Shown piece by piece: positions 26,070 to 34,405 of a DNA stretch of 64,000 nt. The notes below the pieces were generated by a model. That model was not told the origin of the DNA and made no database searches. It saw only the letters and a program-made list of their open reading frames with translations. Numbering within the stretch: the first letter of the stretch is position 1; the number at the start of each line of letters is the position of its first letter. This DNA comes from AcAMD-5 sp044343935 (GTDB lineage Bacteria > Actinomycetota > Actinomycetes > S36-B12 > UBA5976), in the NCBI GenBank assembly GCA_044343935.1, contig JBIJDU010000006.1, positions 1 through 64,000 of the forward strand, read 5' to 3'. The translations under genes were made by a program, and so were the position numbers.

Positions 26070-27191
26070 GTGAGGAAAAGCAGGCAAACTACCGCCATGA
26101 AATTTAGCGGGTTGAGAGGCGCGGTTATTGCCGTTGCGATCTCGCTTGCGCTAATTGCGCCCGCATCAGCAGTTACCCCTAAGAACACCACCCCGAAAAA
26201 CACCACTAATGAGAACTCAACTTCAGAGCGCCGCTTTCTGCAAGATGATCTGACCTTAATTAGTCAGTTTGGTGGCGTGATTATTGGTGTTAACGGCAAG
26301 GGCGATCAGTTCGAAGGTTTTGATAAAGGCTATAACGTAGCTAGGTCAATTGCGCTTGGCTATCCAATCTTTGGTTCGATGCGCGATGACCTATCGCTGA
26401 TTGCCAAATTTGGGGGTGTGATTACTGGTGTTAATGGCCCAGGGGATCAATACGAAGGATTTGTTCGTGGGTTTAGTGTTAATCGATCATTGGCTGCAGG
26501 TTATGCCCTGCCAGCGTTACCAAAACCGGCAACACCAAAACCAACAACTCCTGCTACTCCAACACCAAAAGAAGAAACTGAACCAACACCAGTTGTGCCA
26601 AAAGAAGAAACACGCAAACCAGGTGTTTATATCTCACCTCGCGCAACTGCAATTACTGAAGGATTCTCACTTCCAATTTCAGTTAGCATTGTTGAGTTGG
26701 CAGCCGCTAAAGCGAGTTTATTCTTAAATGATGGCAATAAGAGTTTCTTAATTGAAACTAAAGATGTGCCCCGAAATGGTCAATTAACTTTTATTACGCC
26801 AGCTGCTATTGGTAGATATTTTGTGGTGCTAAATACTGGTGAGCGATCTAGCAATGCCAGGTTTGACGTTAAACCATTTGGTTTAACTGGCATTAACATC
26901 ATGGATGCAACTACCCCATCAACTATTTCGGTGCCAACTGGTGATTTAGCGATTAACTGGAAGATTGTGTTATTGCGAGATGGCAAAGCAGTTCAATCCC
27001 GAGTTATCACTGCCGAAAACCGCGGCACTGATATTCGATTTAATGTGCCAACTGGGGAAGCCCGCTATACCGTGCAAGCCGAATATGAATATCAAGTTCG
27101 AGATGCGCGAACTGGTGAAGTAGTAACTAAGTTACGTATTTTTGAAGATCCCGCTGGTGGCGCGGTTTTAACTAGAAACCCAAGCAGATAA
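26070..27191 (+). CDS. Secreted protein with two 40-residue repeats and proline linker
   Basis: 373 aa from the GTG at 26070; an ATG at 26097 (MKFSGLRG) gives a more ordinary signal peptide of 25 residues ending at APASA, and neither has a good ribosome site. Two tandem copies of a DDLxLIxxFGGVIxGVNGxGDQ-type unit begin near residues 59 and 106 (period 47), each ending in a GF/GY-rich stretch and ARSIALGY or NRSLAAGY. A Pro/Thr/Glu linker (about 145-185) leads to a beta-sandwich C-terminal domain. No family recognised. Located between dcd and the purD operon; role unknown. Confidence 0.7.
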   Translation: MRKSRQTTAMKFSGLRGAVIAVAISLALIAPASAVTPKNTTPKNTTNENSTSERRFLQDDLTLISQFGGVIIGVNGKGDQFEGFDKGYNVARSIALGYPIFGSMRDDLSLIAKFGGVITGVNGPGDQYEGFVRGFSVNRSLAAGYALPALPKPATPKPTTPATPTPKEETEPTPVVPKEETRKPGVYISPRATAITEGFSLPISVSIVELAAAKASLFLNDGNKSFLIETKDVPRNGQLTFITPAAIGRYFVVLNTGERSSNARFDVKPFGLTGINIMDATTPSTISVPTGDLAINWKIVLLRDGKAVQSRVITAENRGTDIRFNVPTGEARYTVQAEYEYQVRDARTGEVVTKLRIFEDPAGGAVLTRNPSR

Positions 27192-27198
27192 TGATCTC

Positions 27199-27222
27199 CC
27201 CTCGCCTAGAATTGCGCGAGGG
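27199..27222 (+). terminator. Hairpin between the repeat protein and purD
   Basis: CCCTCGC (27199-27205) pairs with GCGAGGG (27216-27222). It may terminate the upstream transcript; it also contains TAGAAT at 27207-27212, a candidate -10 box for purD. Confidence 0.4.
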
Positions 27223-27236
27223 TGAGAGATAACCAT

Positions 27237-28481
27237 ATGCGAATTCTGGTGCTTGGATCTGGTGGCCGTGAGCACGCTATCTGTCACACCTTAGTTAACG
27301 AAAATCAAACCGTTTTTGCAACTGGCAGTAATGCTGGCATTATCACCCTTTTAGGTGCAACTAATTGTTTTGCAATTGAAATTGCTAATCCAATCGCAGT
27401 AGTTAAGTTAGCAACAGAGTTATCTGCTGAGTTAATCGTGATTGGTCCTGAAGCGCCACTGGTAGCAGGGGTGGCGGATAAGTTGCGTGCGGCTGGCTTT
27501 TTAGTGTTTGGGCCAAATCAAGCCGCAGCGCAGATTGAAGCTAGCAAAGCATTTGCTAATGAATTAATGGCAAAACTAAACATTCCAACGGCTGCATCAA
27601 TTAATTGTTTGAGCTTAACTGAAGTTGAGGCTGCCATGACTAAATTTGGTGCGCCCTATGTAATTAAAGATGATGGCTTAGCTGCTGGCAAAGGGGTAGT
27701 GGTAACAGCAGATAAATCCGAAGCACTTGAGCATGCGAGAAGTTGTTTTGCGGCTAACTCAAAAGTAGTAGTGGAAGAGTTTTTATTGGGTGAAGAAGTA
27801 AGTGTGTTATGTGTAACTGATGGCACCACGGTTTATCCGTTAGTTGCTGCACAAGACTATAAACGCATTTTTGATGGTGATTTAGGACCAAACACTGGCG
27901 GCATGGGGGCGTATGCACCAGTTAGTTGGTTTACGTTAGCGATGCAGCAGCAAGTAGTAACTGAAATCGCCCAACCGATCATTAATGAACTAAGCGCCGT
28001 TGGTAAGAAATTTATTGGGGTGCTGTATTGCGGCTTAATTAATACCGAAACCGGATTAAAGGTAATTGAGTTCAATGCCCGATTTGGCGATCCAGAAACG
28101 CAAGTTGTGTTGCCGCTGCTTAAATCTTCACTAGCTGAGTTGCTGTTAGCTGCTGCTAGTGAAAACTTAGCCGAGCTGCCAGCACCTAAGTTTGCTGGGG
28201 CAGCAGTCGCGGTGGTGCTGGCGGCCGCGGGGTATCCGCAATCAGCACGATTAGGTGATGAGATTGAGTTAATCCCAAACACCCCCGAACGGGTGATATT
28301 CCATGCTGGTACCAAGTTGGACAATGGGGTAGTGAAAACCGCAGGGGGCAGAGTGGTAACGGTGAGCGCAATTGCTGATTCAATTAATGCCGCTCGCGCA
28401 TTGGCATATCAGGGAGTGGCACAGCTTAAATTTGCTGGCGCACAGCATCGCAGTGATATTGGGTTAGGCAGGGATAAATGA
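27237..28481 (+). CDS. purD: Phosphoribosylamine-glycine ligase (GAR synthetase)
   Basis: 414 aa ATP-grasp enzyme making glycinamide ribonucleotide, step 2 of purine synthesis. Seen: MRILVLGSGGREHAI at the N-terminus, YVIKDDGLAAGKGVVV (ATP-grasp), DYKRIFDGDLGPNTGGMGAY and VIEFNARFGDPETQ. The ATG at 27237 matches the family start; a GTG at 27222 would add five residues. It overlaps purB by 4 nt (ATGA), forming a purD-purB-purC operon. Confidence 0.96.
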   Translation: MRILVLGSGGREHAICHTLVNENQTVFATGSNAGIITLLGATNCFAIEIANPIAVVKLATELSAELIVIGPEAPLVAGVADKLRAAGFLVFGPNQAAAQIEASKAFANELMAKLNIPTAASINCLSLTEVEAAMTKFGAPYVIKDDGLAAGKGVVVTADKSEALEHARSCFAANSKVVVEEFLLGEEVSVLCVTDGTTVYPLVAAQDYKRIFDGDLGPNTGGMGAYAPVSWFTLAMQQQVVTEIAQPIINELSAVGKKFIGVLYCGLINTETGLKVIEFNARFGDPETQVVLPLLKSSLAELLLAAASENLAELPAPKFAGAAVAVVLAAAGYPQSARLGDEIELIPNTPERVIFHAGTKLDNGVVKTAGGRVVTVSAIADSINAARALAYQGVAQLKFAGAQHRSDIGLGRDK

Positions 28482-29893
28482 GTATTTCTGATGTGTTAGC
28501 AACTAGATATGCCTCAGCCCAAATGGTTGCGATCTGGTCGCCAACTGAAAAAATTAAATTAGAACGGCAATTTTGGCTGCAGGTGCTTAAATCCCAGCAA
28601 GCTCGCGGCCTTGATATCCCAGCGGCTGCCATTGCCAGTTATGAAAAGCAGATTAACAATATTGATCTGAGCTCAATTGCTAACCGCGAGCGATCACTTA
28701 AACATGATGTCAAAGCTCGAATTGAAGAGTTTAATGCCCTTGCCGGTTATGAATTAATTCATCAAGGCATGACTTCTAGAGATTTAACTGAAAATATTGA
28801 ACAAGCACAAATTTTAACTAGTTTGAATCTAATCCATGATCGCATCATTGCGCTGCTCAATCAGTTAGCAAGTAAAGCGAGCGAACATAATGAGCTTGCC
28901 ATGGTGGGCAGAAGCCATAACGTGGCAGCACAATTAACTACGTTAGGTAAGCGCTTTGCGAGTTATGCCGATGAGTTATTGATTGGCTTTAGCGCAATTA
29001 ATGAGTTAATTGCGCGCTATCCCGCCCGCGGCATTAAGGGTCCAGTTGGTACTAATCAAGATATGGCTAATTTGTTTGATCAGGATTTAGTTAAAGTAAA
29101 AGAGTTTGAAACTGAGTTAATGCAGAGTCTAGGTTTTACAACCACGCTAACTTCAGTCGGGCAGATCTATCCCAGGTCGTTAGATTATGAAGTTGGCAGT
29201 TTGCTGTATCAAATTTCATCGCCTATTTCTTCACTTGCACTCACCATTCGATTAATGGCTGGCCAAGAGTTAGTTACTGAAGGATTTTTACCAGGACAAG
29301 TTGGCTCATCTGCCATGCCGCACAAGATGAATGCTCGCAGTTGCGAGCGCATCAACGGTTTGCATCAAGTGCTAAATGGTTATGTGCAGATGCTTGCGGG
29401 TATCTCTGGTAATCAATGGAGTGAAGGCGATGTGTCATGTTCAGTAGTGCGCCGAGTTGCACTCCCTGGCATCTTTTTTGCCATTGATGGCATTATTGAA
29501 ACTGCGCTAACAGTGCTAAATGGCTTTAAGGTATTTGAAGCACAAGTTAAAGCTGAATTAGATCGCTACTTACCATTTCTATTAACAACTGAAATTATGC
29601 TGCTATTAGTTAAGCGCGGTGTTGGCAGAGAAACCGCACATAAGCAAGTGCAAGCTCATGCCCTTGCTGCTGCCGCGTCACTGCGAAGCGGTGGTAGTAA
29701 TAACCTCTTTGAGTTGTTAGTGGCCGATAGCGCGCTTGATTTAGATAACGACATGTTAACTCAGTTAGCTTCAAATTCGAAAGTGCAGTTAGCTGCTGCA
29801 AAAGCACAAGTTGATCAAGTGATTGCGAAGATAAACACCATCACCAAAGCTAATCCTGCTGCGGCACAGTATCAGCCAGGTGCAATTCTTTAA
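28478..29893 (+). CDS. purB: Adenylosuccinate lyase
   Basis: 471 aa member of the fumarase/aspartase superfamily acting twice in purine synthesis (SAICAR to AICAR and adenylosuccinate to AMP, releasing fumarate). The signature loop GSSAMPHKMNARSCERI holds the catalytic Ser; TSRDLTENIEQ and GRSHNVAAQLTTLGKR are the other active-site regions. Length and the actinobacterial variant of the signature (KMNARSCE rather than KRNP) fit this lineage. Starts inside the purD stop; purC follows after 2 bp. Confidence 0.95.
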   Translation: MSISDVLATRYASAQMVAIWSPTEKIKLERQFWLQVLKSQQARGLDIPAAAIASYEKQINNIDLSSIANRERSLKHDVKARIEEFNALAGYELIHQGMTSRDLTENIEQAQILTSLNLIHDRIIALLNQLASKASEHNELAMVGRSHNVAAQLTTLGKRFASYADELLIGFSAINELIARYPARGIKGPVGTNQDMANLFDQDLVKVKEFETELMQSLGFTTTLTSVGQIYPRSLDYEVGSLLYQISSPISSLALTIRLMAGQELVTEGFLPGQVGSSAMPHKMNARSCERINGLHQVLNGYVQMLAGISGNQWSEGDVSCSVVRRVALPGIFFAIDGIIETALTVLNGFKVFEAQVKAELDRYLPFLLTTEIMLLLVKRGVGRETAHKQVQAHALAAAASLRSGGSNNLFELLVADSALDLDNDMLTQLASNSKVQLAAAKAQVDQVIAKINTITKANPAAAQYQPGAIL

Positions 29894-29895
29894 TT

Positions 29896-30747
29896 ATGAA
29901 TTGGGAGCTACCTGCTGGTTATCAGCATATTCATTCGGGCAAAGTGAGAGATATTTATTTAACGCCGAATCACACCTTGTTATTAGTGGCATCAGATCGA
30001 ATCAGTGCCTTTGATCATGTGCTGGCAAACACCGTGCCTAATAAAGGCAAAATATTAACTGCCATCTCATTGTTCTGGTTTAAAAATTTAAATGTGCCCA
30101 ATCATCTTATCTCAACTGATGTGCCAGCTGGCGTTACTGGCCGAGCGATTGAAGTTAAGAACTTAACCATGATTCCAATTGAATGTGTAGTGCGCAAATA
30201 TTTAACTGGTTCAGCTTGGTTGGAATATCAAGCAACTGGCAGTGTTTGCGGAATTGCGTTGCCCGCAGGATTAGTTAATGGGGCGCAGTTGGCCGAGCCA
30301 ATTTTCACCCCCGCCACAAAGGCAGCAGTTGGTGAGCATGATGAAAATATTAGTTATGAAAAAGTAATTGAGATTGTTGGAAATAAATTAGCTCAGCAGT
30401 TAAGAGATACGTCAATTGAGATCTTTAACCAAGCAATAGAAATATTAAAACCAGCAGGCTTTACGCTCATTGATACCAAGTTTGAGTTTGGTGTTGATGC
30501 TGATGGGGTTTTAATGCTGGCTGATGAAGCACTCACGCCAGATTCCAGCCGATATTGCAATACCGATGAGATGCAACCAAATAAACTAGCACCATCTTTT
30601 GATAAGCAGTTAGTGCGCGATTGGTTGCTAGCTAATTGGGATAAAGATAGTGGCATTGCACCACCTAAAATTCCGAAAGAAGTTATTGAGTTAACTGCTG
30701 CACGTTATCAAGAAGTGCTAGATCGGTTAACTGCTATCTCTTCTTAA
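29896..30747 (+). CDS. purC: SAICAR synthase
   Basis: 283 aa ligase joining CAIR and aspartate, step 8 of purine synthesis. Seen: HSGKVRDIYL (nucleotide loop), ASDRISAFDHVL, IPIECVVRKYLTGSAW, DTKFEFGVD and DEALTPDSSRYC. Tightly follows purB. The last 14 nt overlap the convergent end of the trypsin-like gene. Confidence 0.97.
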   Translation: MNWELPAGYQHIHSGKVRDIYLTPNHTLLLVASDRISAFDHVLANTVPNKGKILTAISLFWFKNLNVPNHLISTDVPAGVTGRAIEVKNLTMIPIECVVRKYLTGSAWLEYQATGSVCGIALPAGLVNGAQLAEPIFTPATKAAVGEHDENISYEKVIEIVGNKLAQQLRDTSIEIFNQAIEILKPAGFTLIDTKFEFGVDADGVLMLADEALTPDSSRYCNTDEMQPNKLAPSFDKQLVRDWLLANWDKDSGIAPPKIPKEVIELTAARYQEVLDRLTAISS

Positions 30748-31768
30748 ACCCAGCGGGACATTTAGGTTTTATTGCTGTTATTTTTCTAACTGTCTTCTTC
30801 TTAATGCAGGTAATTGTCTTTTTAACAGGCTCTATTTTTATCGGTTCAGTTTTAACTGGCTCAGGTTCAACCGTTGGTAGAGTGGCTAAATAATCCAGCG
30901 CAGTTTTAATTACGCCTTCAAAGTGCGCGGCTGCGTAATACTCGCCATGAGAGTTAGTTGACCAAAATGGATCTTGAAATAATCGATCACCATCTGGTGT
31001 GCTGGCATTAATCCCATTTGAGCAGCACATCGCACCTAAATAAACCCATTCATTGCCGCGCTGATACCAAAGCGGACTGCCCGAATCGCCACCGCCCATG
31101 TAGACATTCCTTGGCAGCACGGTTTGCAGCACCATGTTCGGATTTAATCGTTGCACTTCTGCTGAGGCGGCACCTTGAATCGCATTTTTTGTTCGCAGCG
31201 TGGCATTTGTCTTTGTTGGTTTTGGATCTGCTGGATTCCTATCAGTTGGACTCTTAGTGCCATAACCAATTGCCAACACTGGCGAGGCTGCCGTAATAAG
31301 TGAAGCCAGCTCGGGCAGTTTTACATAATCAAATGTTTTAGTCCCAATTGGGGTTTCCAGTATTAATACAGCAAAGTCATATAACGGACCATGACCATTA
31401 TTTGGCTCGTAAGATGAATCCTTATATCGCTCATCTCGGAATTGGGCAATTACTCGCACTAACCTTTTATTTCCAACTGGAATTAACGCACCTGGTTCAC
31501 TCACCCAAATGGGTGCATTAGCCAGCGGACCGGAAACTGGTGCAGCACTACCAGTAGCTCGATACAAGCAATGTGCTGCAGTGAATACCACTCGAGGTGC
31601 AATCAACGCGCCAGAACAACCACGTTGATAGGAGCGATCTTGAGCGATGATGCCAACAACTAATTCGCTACCAGTTGCATCTATCCCATTTCGCATAGCA
31701 GTTGCAGGCGAAAGAGAAGTAAATCCAAACAATATTGCAACTAAAATTGTTAGCAGTTTTGATTTCAT
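30734..31768 (-). CDS. Secreted trypsin-like serine protease with cysteine tail
   Basis: 344 aa S1-family protease. The signal peptide ends near SPATA and IDATGSELVVG probably forms the mature N-terminal region. The catalytic triad is visible: His in FTAAHCLY, Asp in YDFAVLILE, Ser in GGGDSGSPLW. After a Pro/Glu/Lys linker the protein ends in the basic two-cysteine tail (TITC, KITAIKPKC, PAGFKKR) shared with the M6-like protease at 7187 and the zincin at 50684. The ATG directly abuts the stop of the upstream GNAT gene, so it is probably co-transcribed with it. Likely extracellular or surface-held protein degradation. Confidence 0.9.
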   Translation of the reverse strand: MKSKLLTILVAILFGFTSLSPATAMRNGIDATGSELVVGIIAQDRSYQRGCSGALIAPRVVFTAAHCLYRATGSAAPVSGPLANAPIWVSEPGALIPVGNKRLVRVIAQFRDERYKDSSYEPNNGHGPLYDFAVLILETPIGTKTFDYVKLPELASLITAASPVLAIGYGTKSPTDRNPADPKPTKTNATLRTKNAIQGAASAEVQRLNPNMVLQTVLPRNVYMGGGDSGSPLWYQRGNEWVYLGAMCCSNGINASTPDGDRLFQDPFWSTNSHGEYYAAAHFEGVIKTALDYLATLPTVEPEPVKTEPIKIEPVKKTITCIKKKTVRKITAIKPKCPAGFKKR

Positions 31769-32677
31769 CTAGCTCTGTCGCTTCCATATCATGCGCTGAT
31801 AGGTGCGATTAATTTCAAATCCCAGCCGCTGATAAAACGGCACCACCCACTCATCAGCCCAGGTGAAATAGATTTTAGTCACCCCAGCACTATGCATTTG
31901 ATTTATTGCATTTTGCACTAACAATTTTCCCAGGCCATAACTGCGATATTGCTCGGCAACACCAACTGGACCAAACCAGCCACCATTCCAAACGGCAAAG
32001 CCAGCATAATCACCATTGACGCTGACTACTGCGAATTCTGCTGGATTTTGCTGCAATTTCGCGACCGCTACATCTGCCCAATCGCCAGGAAAAGCCTCAC
32101 CTACAAATTCATGAAGTCGCGCTGAGTCAACTTTAGTTTCAACCGCAACACCAGCTGCTAACTCAATTGGAATAGCACTATTGATCTCACGACTCATGCT
32201 GTTTGCGATGGCAAGCGGCTCAAATCCGTTCTTAAGAAAGAAGTTCAATGATTCCGAATAGTTATCTAAATCAACACCGGGAAAAGTTGCGGCAGGGGCG
32301 GATCCAGTTCGGCCGCTTAACAGAATTTCGGCAGTATTCAACGCGGCTATTGCGCGGCTTAGCAATGCGGTACCAATGCCGCGATGTTGCAGATCTGGTT
32401 TAACAGCAATTGCAGTTAAATAGCCTAGATCTGGCTCAAGACCAAGTCCGGGGGCTGGCAGATTACGCTGATAAGCAACGACAAATCCAACAATTCGGTC
32501 GGTTCGGGCAATAAAACTGGCATGGTTGAGTTTTGGGACACCGTTTACATTGCCAAAAAACAATGAATCAAAGCGTTCTATTGTCATTGGGTGCGCGGTC
32601 AGACATGCATTCCACAGCGTCACCAATTCAGGAATATCAGTTGAACTTATCGGTGAAATCTCGACTTGGTCTGTCAT
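31769..32677 (-). CDS. Tandem-domain GNAT acetyltransferase
   Basis: 302 aa with two GNAT folds. Domain 1 (about 5-150) has the acetyl-CoA loop LQHRGIGTALLSRA; domain 2 (about 165-300) has the weaker loop YRSYGLGKLLVQNAI and ends in FYQRLGFEINR, a typical last strand. The tandem arrangement resembles MshD-like and Eis-like proteins, but the substrate cannot be assigned. It is transcribed from a symmetric promoter shared with the divergent dehydrogenase gene; the ATG lies 7 nt from its -10 box, suggesting a leaderless mRNA. Confidence 0.85.
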   Translation of the reverse strand: MTDQVEISPISSTDIPELVTLWNACLTAHPMTIERFDSLFFGNVNGVPKLNHASFIARTDRIVGFVVAYQRNLPAPGLGLEPDLGYLTAIAVKPDLQHRGIGTALLSRAIAALNTAEILLSGRTGSAPAATFPGVDLDNYSESLNFFLKNGFEPLAIANSMSREINSAIPIELAAGVAVETKVDSARLHEFVGEAFPGDWADVAVAKLQQNPAEFAVVSVNGDYAGFAVWNGGWFGPVGVAEQYRSYGLGKLLVQNAINQMHSAGVTKIYFTWADEWVVPFYQRLGFEINRTYQRMIWKRQS

Positions 32678-32683
32678 AGCAGG

Positions 32684-32690
32684 TATTCTA
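32684..32690. promoter_or_regulatory. Symmetric bidirectional -10 element
   Basis: TATTCTA reads TATTCT on the plus strand (32684-32689) and TAGAAT on the minus strand (32690-32685). Each hexamer ends exactly 7 nt from its start codon (32697 plus, 32677 minus) in a 19-bp intergenic gap. There is no room for ribosome sites, so both transcripts are probably leaderless. Confidence 0.65.
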
Positions 32691-32696
32691 TTTTAG

Positions 32697-33560
32697 ATGG
32701 CTGCGAATAATCAGATTAAGATTTTAGTAACCGGCTCTGCCGGGTTATTAGGCAGCGCGATTTGTGATTTATTAGCGGCAACGCAGGTGCCATTTCAAAC
32801 CTTAGATCTAAATCCAAAGGCCCATCCAGGTGCGATTAATCACTTTATTGGACTGGCAACTGATCAACAGCTAGTACAACAAGCTATCAGCGGTGTTGAT
32901 GCCGTAATTCATTTGGCTGCTATTAGAAACCCAAACTATGGCACCCCAGTTGCAGTATTTAGTAACGCGTTAGCAACTTTCACGGTGCTCGATGCGGCAG
33001 TAACTGCGAATGTAAAGCGGGCTGTAATTGCTTCGAGTTTTTCTGCAACTGGATTGCCATTTGGTCAGCTGCCAATTGAGTTGCCTAATTTGCCAATTGA
33101 TGAAAGTTTTACTAATCAGATTTCAGATCCATATGCGCTTTCAAAAAATATTGACGAGTTAACTGCGGCCTATCTCACAAAGCGCTTTGAGATGCGAATA
33201 GTTGCGCTCCGCTATCCATATATTGGTGATCACATCGAGCTATTACCAAAACGCTATACCCAAATTGCGGTAGATCCAAGTTTTGGGAAAAAGGAACTTT
33301 GGACTTATATTGATACTAGAGATGCGGCATATGTTGCAGTTGATTCCATTTTAAATAACGACATTACTGCTGGCAGCTACTTTGTTGCTGCTAGCAATCT
33401 ACTTGGGCCACATAATGCACAAGACTTAGTGGCGCAGTTTTATCCAGAAACTAAACTAAATTCGTCTCATGGTAAGTTCGATTCATTCGTTAATTACAGC
33501 AAGGCAACTGCCGCACTTAATTTTAAACCGCAACATAATTTTCCAAATGAGTCAAAATGA
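32697..33560 (+). CDS. Extended SDR sugar dehydrogenase/epimerase-like protein
   Basis: 287 aa NAD-dependent epimerase/dehydratase-family protein. The Rossmann loop is VTGSAGLLGSAI; AVIHLAA, the Ser block IASSFSATG and the YALSK catalytic pair are intact. In context (SMP-30 lactonase overlapping by 4 nt, mannonate-dehydratase-like protein, KDG-type kinase and KDPG aldolase nearby) the attractive role is oxidation of a free aldose or uronate at C1 to its lactone, as done by uronate dehydrogenases of this superfamily. Epimerase activity cannot be excluded. First gene of a two-gene unit driven by the symmetric promoter. Confidence 0.75.
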   Translation: MAANNQIKILVTGSAGLLGSAICDLLAATQVPFQTLDLNPKAHPGAINHFIGLATDQQLVQQAISGVDAVIHLAAIRNPNYGTPVAVFSNALATFTVLDAAVTANVKRAVIASSFSATGLPFGQLPIELPNLPIDESFTNQISDPYALSKNIDELTAAYLTKRFEMRIVALRYPYIGDHIELLPKRYTQIAVDPSFGKKELWTYIDTRDAAYVAVDSILNNDITAGSYFVAASNLLGPHNAQDLVAQFYPETKLNSSHGKFDSFVNYSKATAALNFKPQHNFPNESK

Positions 33561-34405
33561 AAAAAGTTGAATTGTTTTATCAGATAGATGCCATCATTGG
33601 TGAAGGCGCATATTGGGACTGGCGTACCAGTGAATTACTAATGGTCGATATCACTGGCGGCCGAGTGATCAAGCTTTCACCAAGTGGAGACTTGATTAAG
33701 GAATACCAGTTAGGAAATAAAGTTGGTGCCGTAATTGGAGTAGAAAATTCTCCCAATTATTTGCTAGTTGAACAGCGCGGACTGACCATGATGGCACCAA
33801 GTGGTGCAAGAACTGAATTGTTAATGCTGCTAGAAGCTAATGAACAAAAGCGATTTAACGATGCCAAAGCTGATCCAGCAGGTCGACTATGGGCTGGCGT
33901 GATGGGAATGGATCAGCGCCCTGGCGTTGGCGCACTTTATTCTTATCAAGCAGGTGGCTTAATGCACCAGATGATTACTGACTTAACTGTGCCAAATGGA
34001 CTGGACTGGACCCTTGATAACAAGACGATGTATTTCATTGATTCGCCAACTAGAACCGTTGGGGTGTATGACTTTAATTTAGAAACCGCTGAGATTTCAA
34101 TACGTAATAGTTTTACTATGCCAATCCCTGGCAATCCAGATGGCATGACTCTTGATGCCGAAGATAATCTATGGATTGCGCTTTGGGACGGCAGTGCCGT
34201 TATTCAGTTATCGCCGGAAGGCAAGTTAATGCAGCAAATTGATCTGCCAGTTTCCCGCGTAACTACTTGTACTTTTGGTGGTAAAGATCTCACCACGCTG
34301 TATATCACTTCAGCTAGTTTTGGTGTCGATGAGGATTTAGCTGGCAGTGTCTTTGTTTATGAGACAGATACCCAAGGTAAAAAAGCTAATTTATTTAAGG
34401 CTTAA
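33557..34405 (+). CDS. SMP-30/gluconolactonase-family sugar lactonase
   Basis: 282 aa six-bladed propeller lactonase. Metal and active-site blocks are visible: GEGAYWDWRTSELLMVDI, FNDAKADPAGRLWAG, VPNGLDWTLDNKTMYFIDS and NPDGMTLDAEDNLWIALW, giving the Glu, Asn and Asp ligands. It hydrolyses sugar lactones to aldonates. The ATGA overlap with the dehydrogenase argues that it acts on that enzyme's product. The 3' end overlaps the convergent manD-like gene by 11 nt. Confidence 0.88.
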   Translation: MKKVELFYQIDAIIGEGAYWDWRTSELLMVDITGGRVIKLSPSGDLIKEYQLGNKVGAVIGVENSPNYLLVEQRGLTMMAPSGARTELLMLLEANEQKRFNDAKADPAGRLWAGVMGMDQRPGVGALYSYQAGGLMHQMITDLTVPNGLDWTLDNKTMYFIDSPTRTVGVYDFNLETAEISIRNSFTMPIPGNPDGMTLDAEDNLWIALWDGSAVIQLSPEGKLMQQIDLPVSRVTTCTFGGKDLTTLYITSASFGVDEDLAGSVFVYETDTQGKKANLFKA

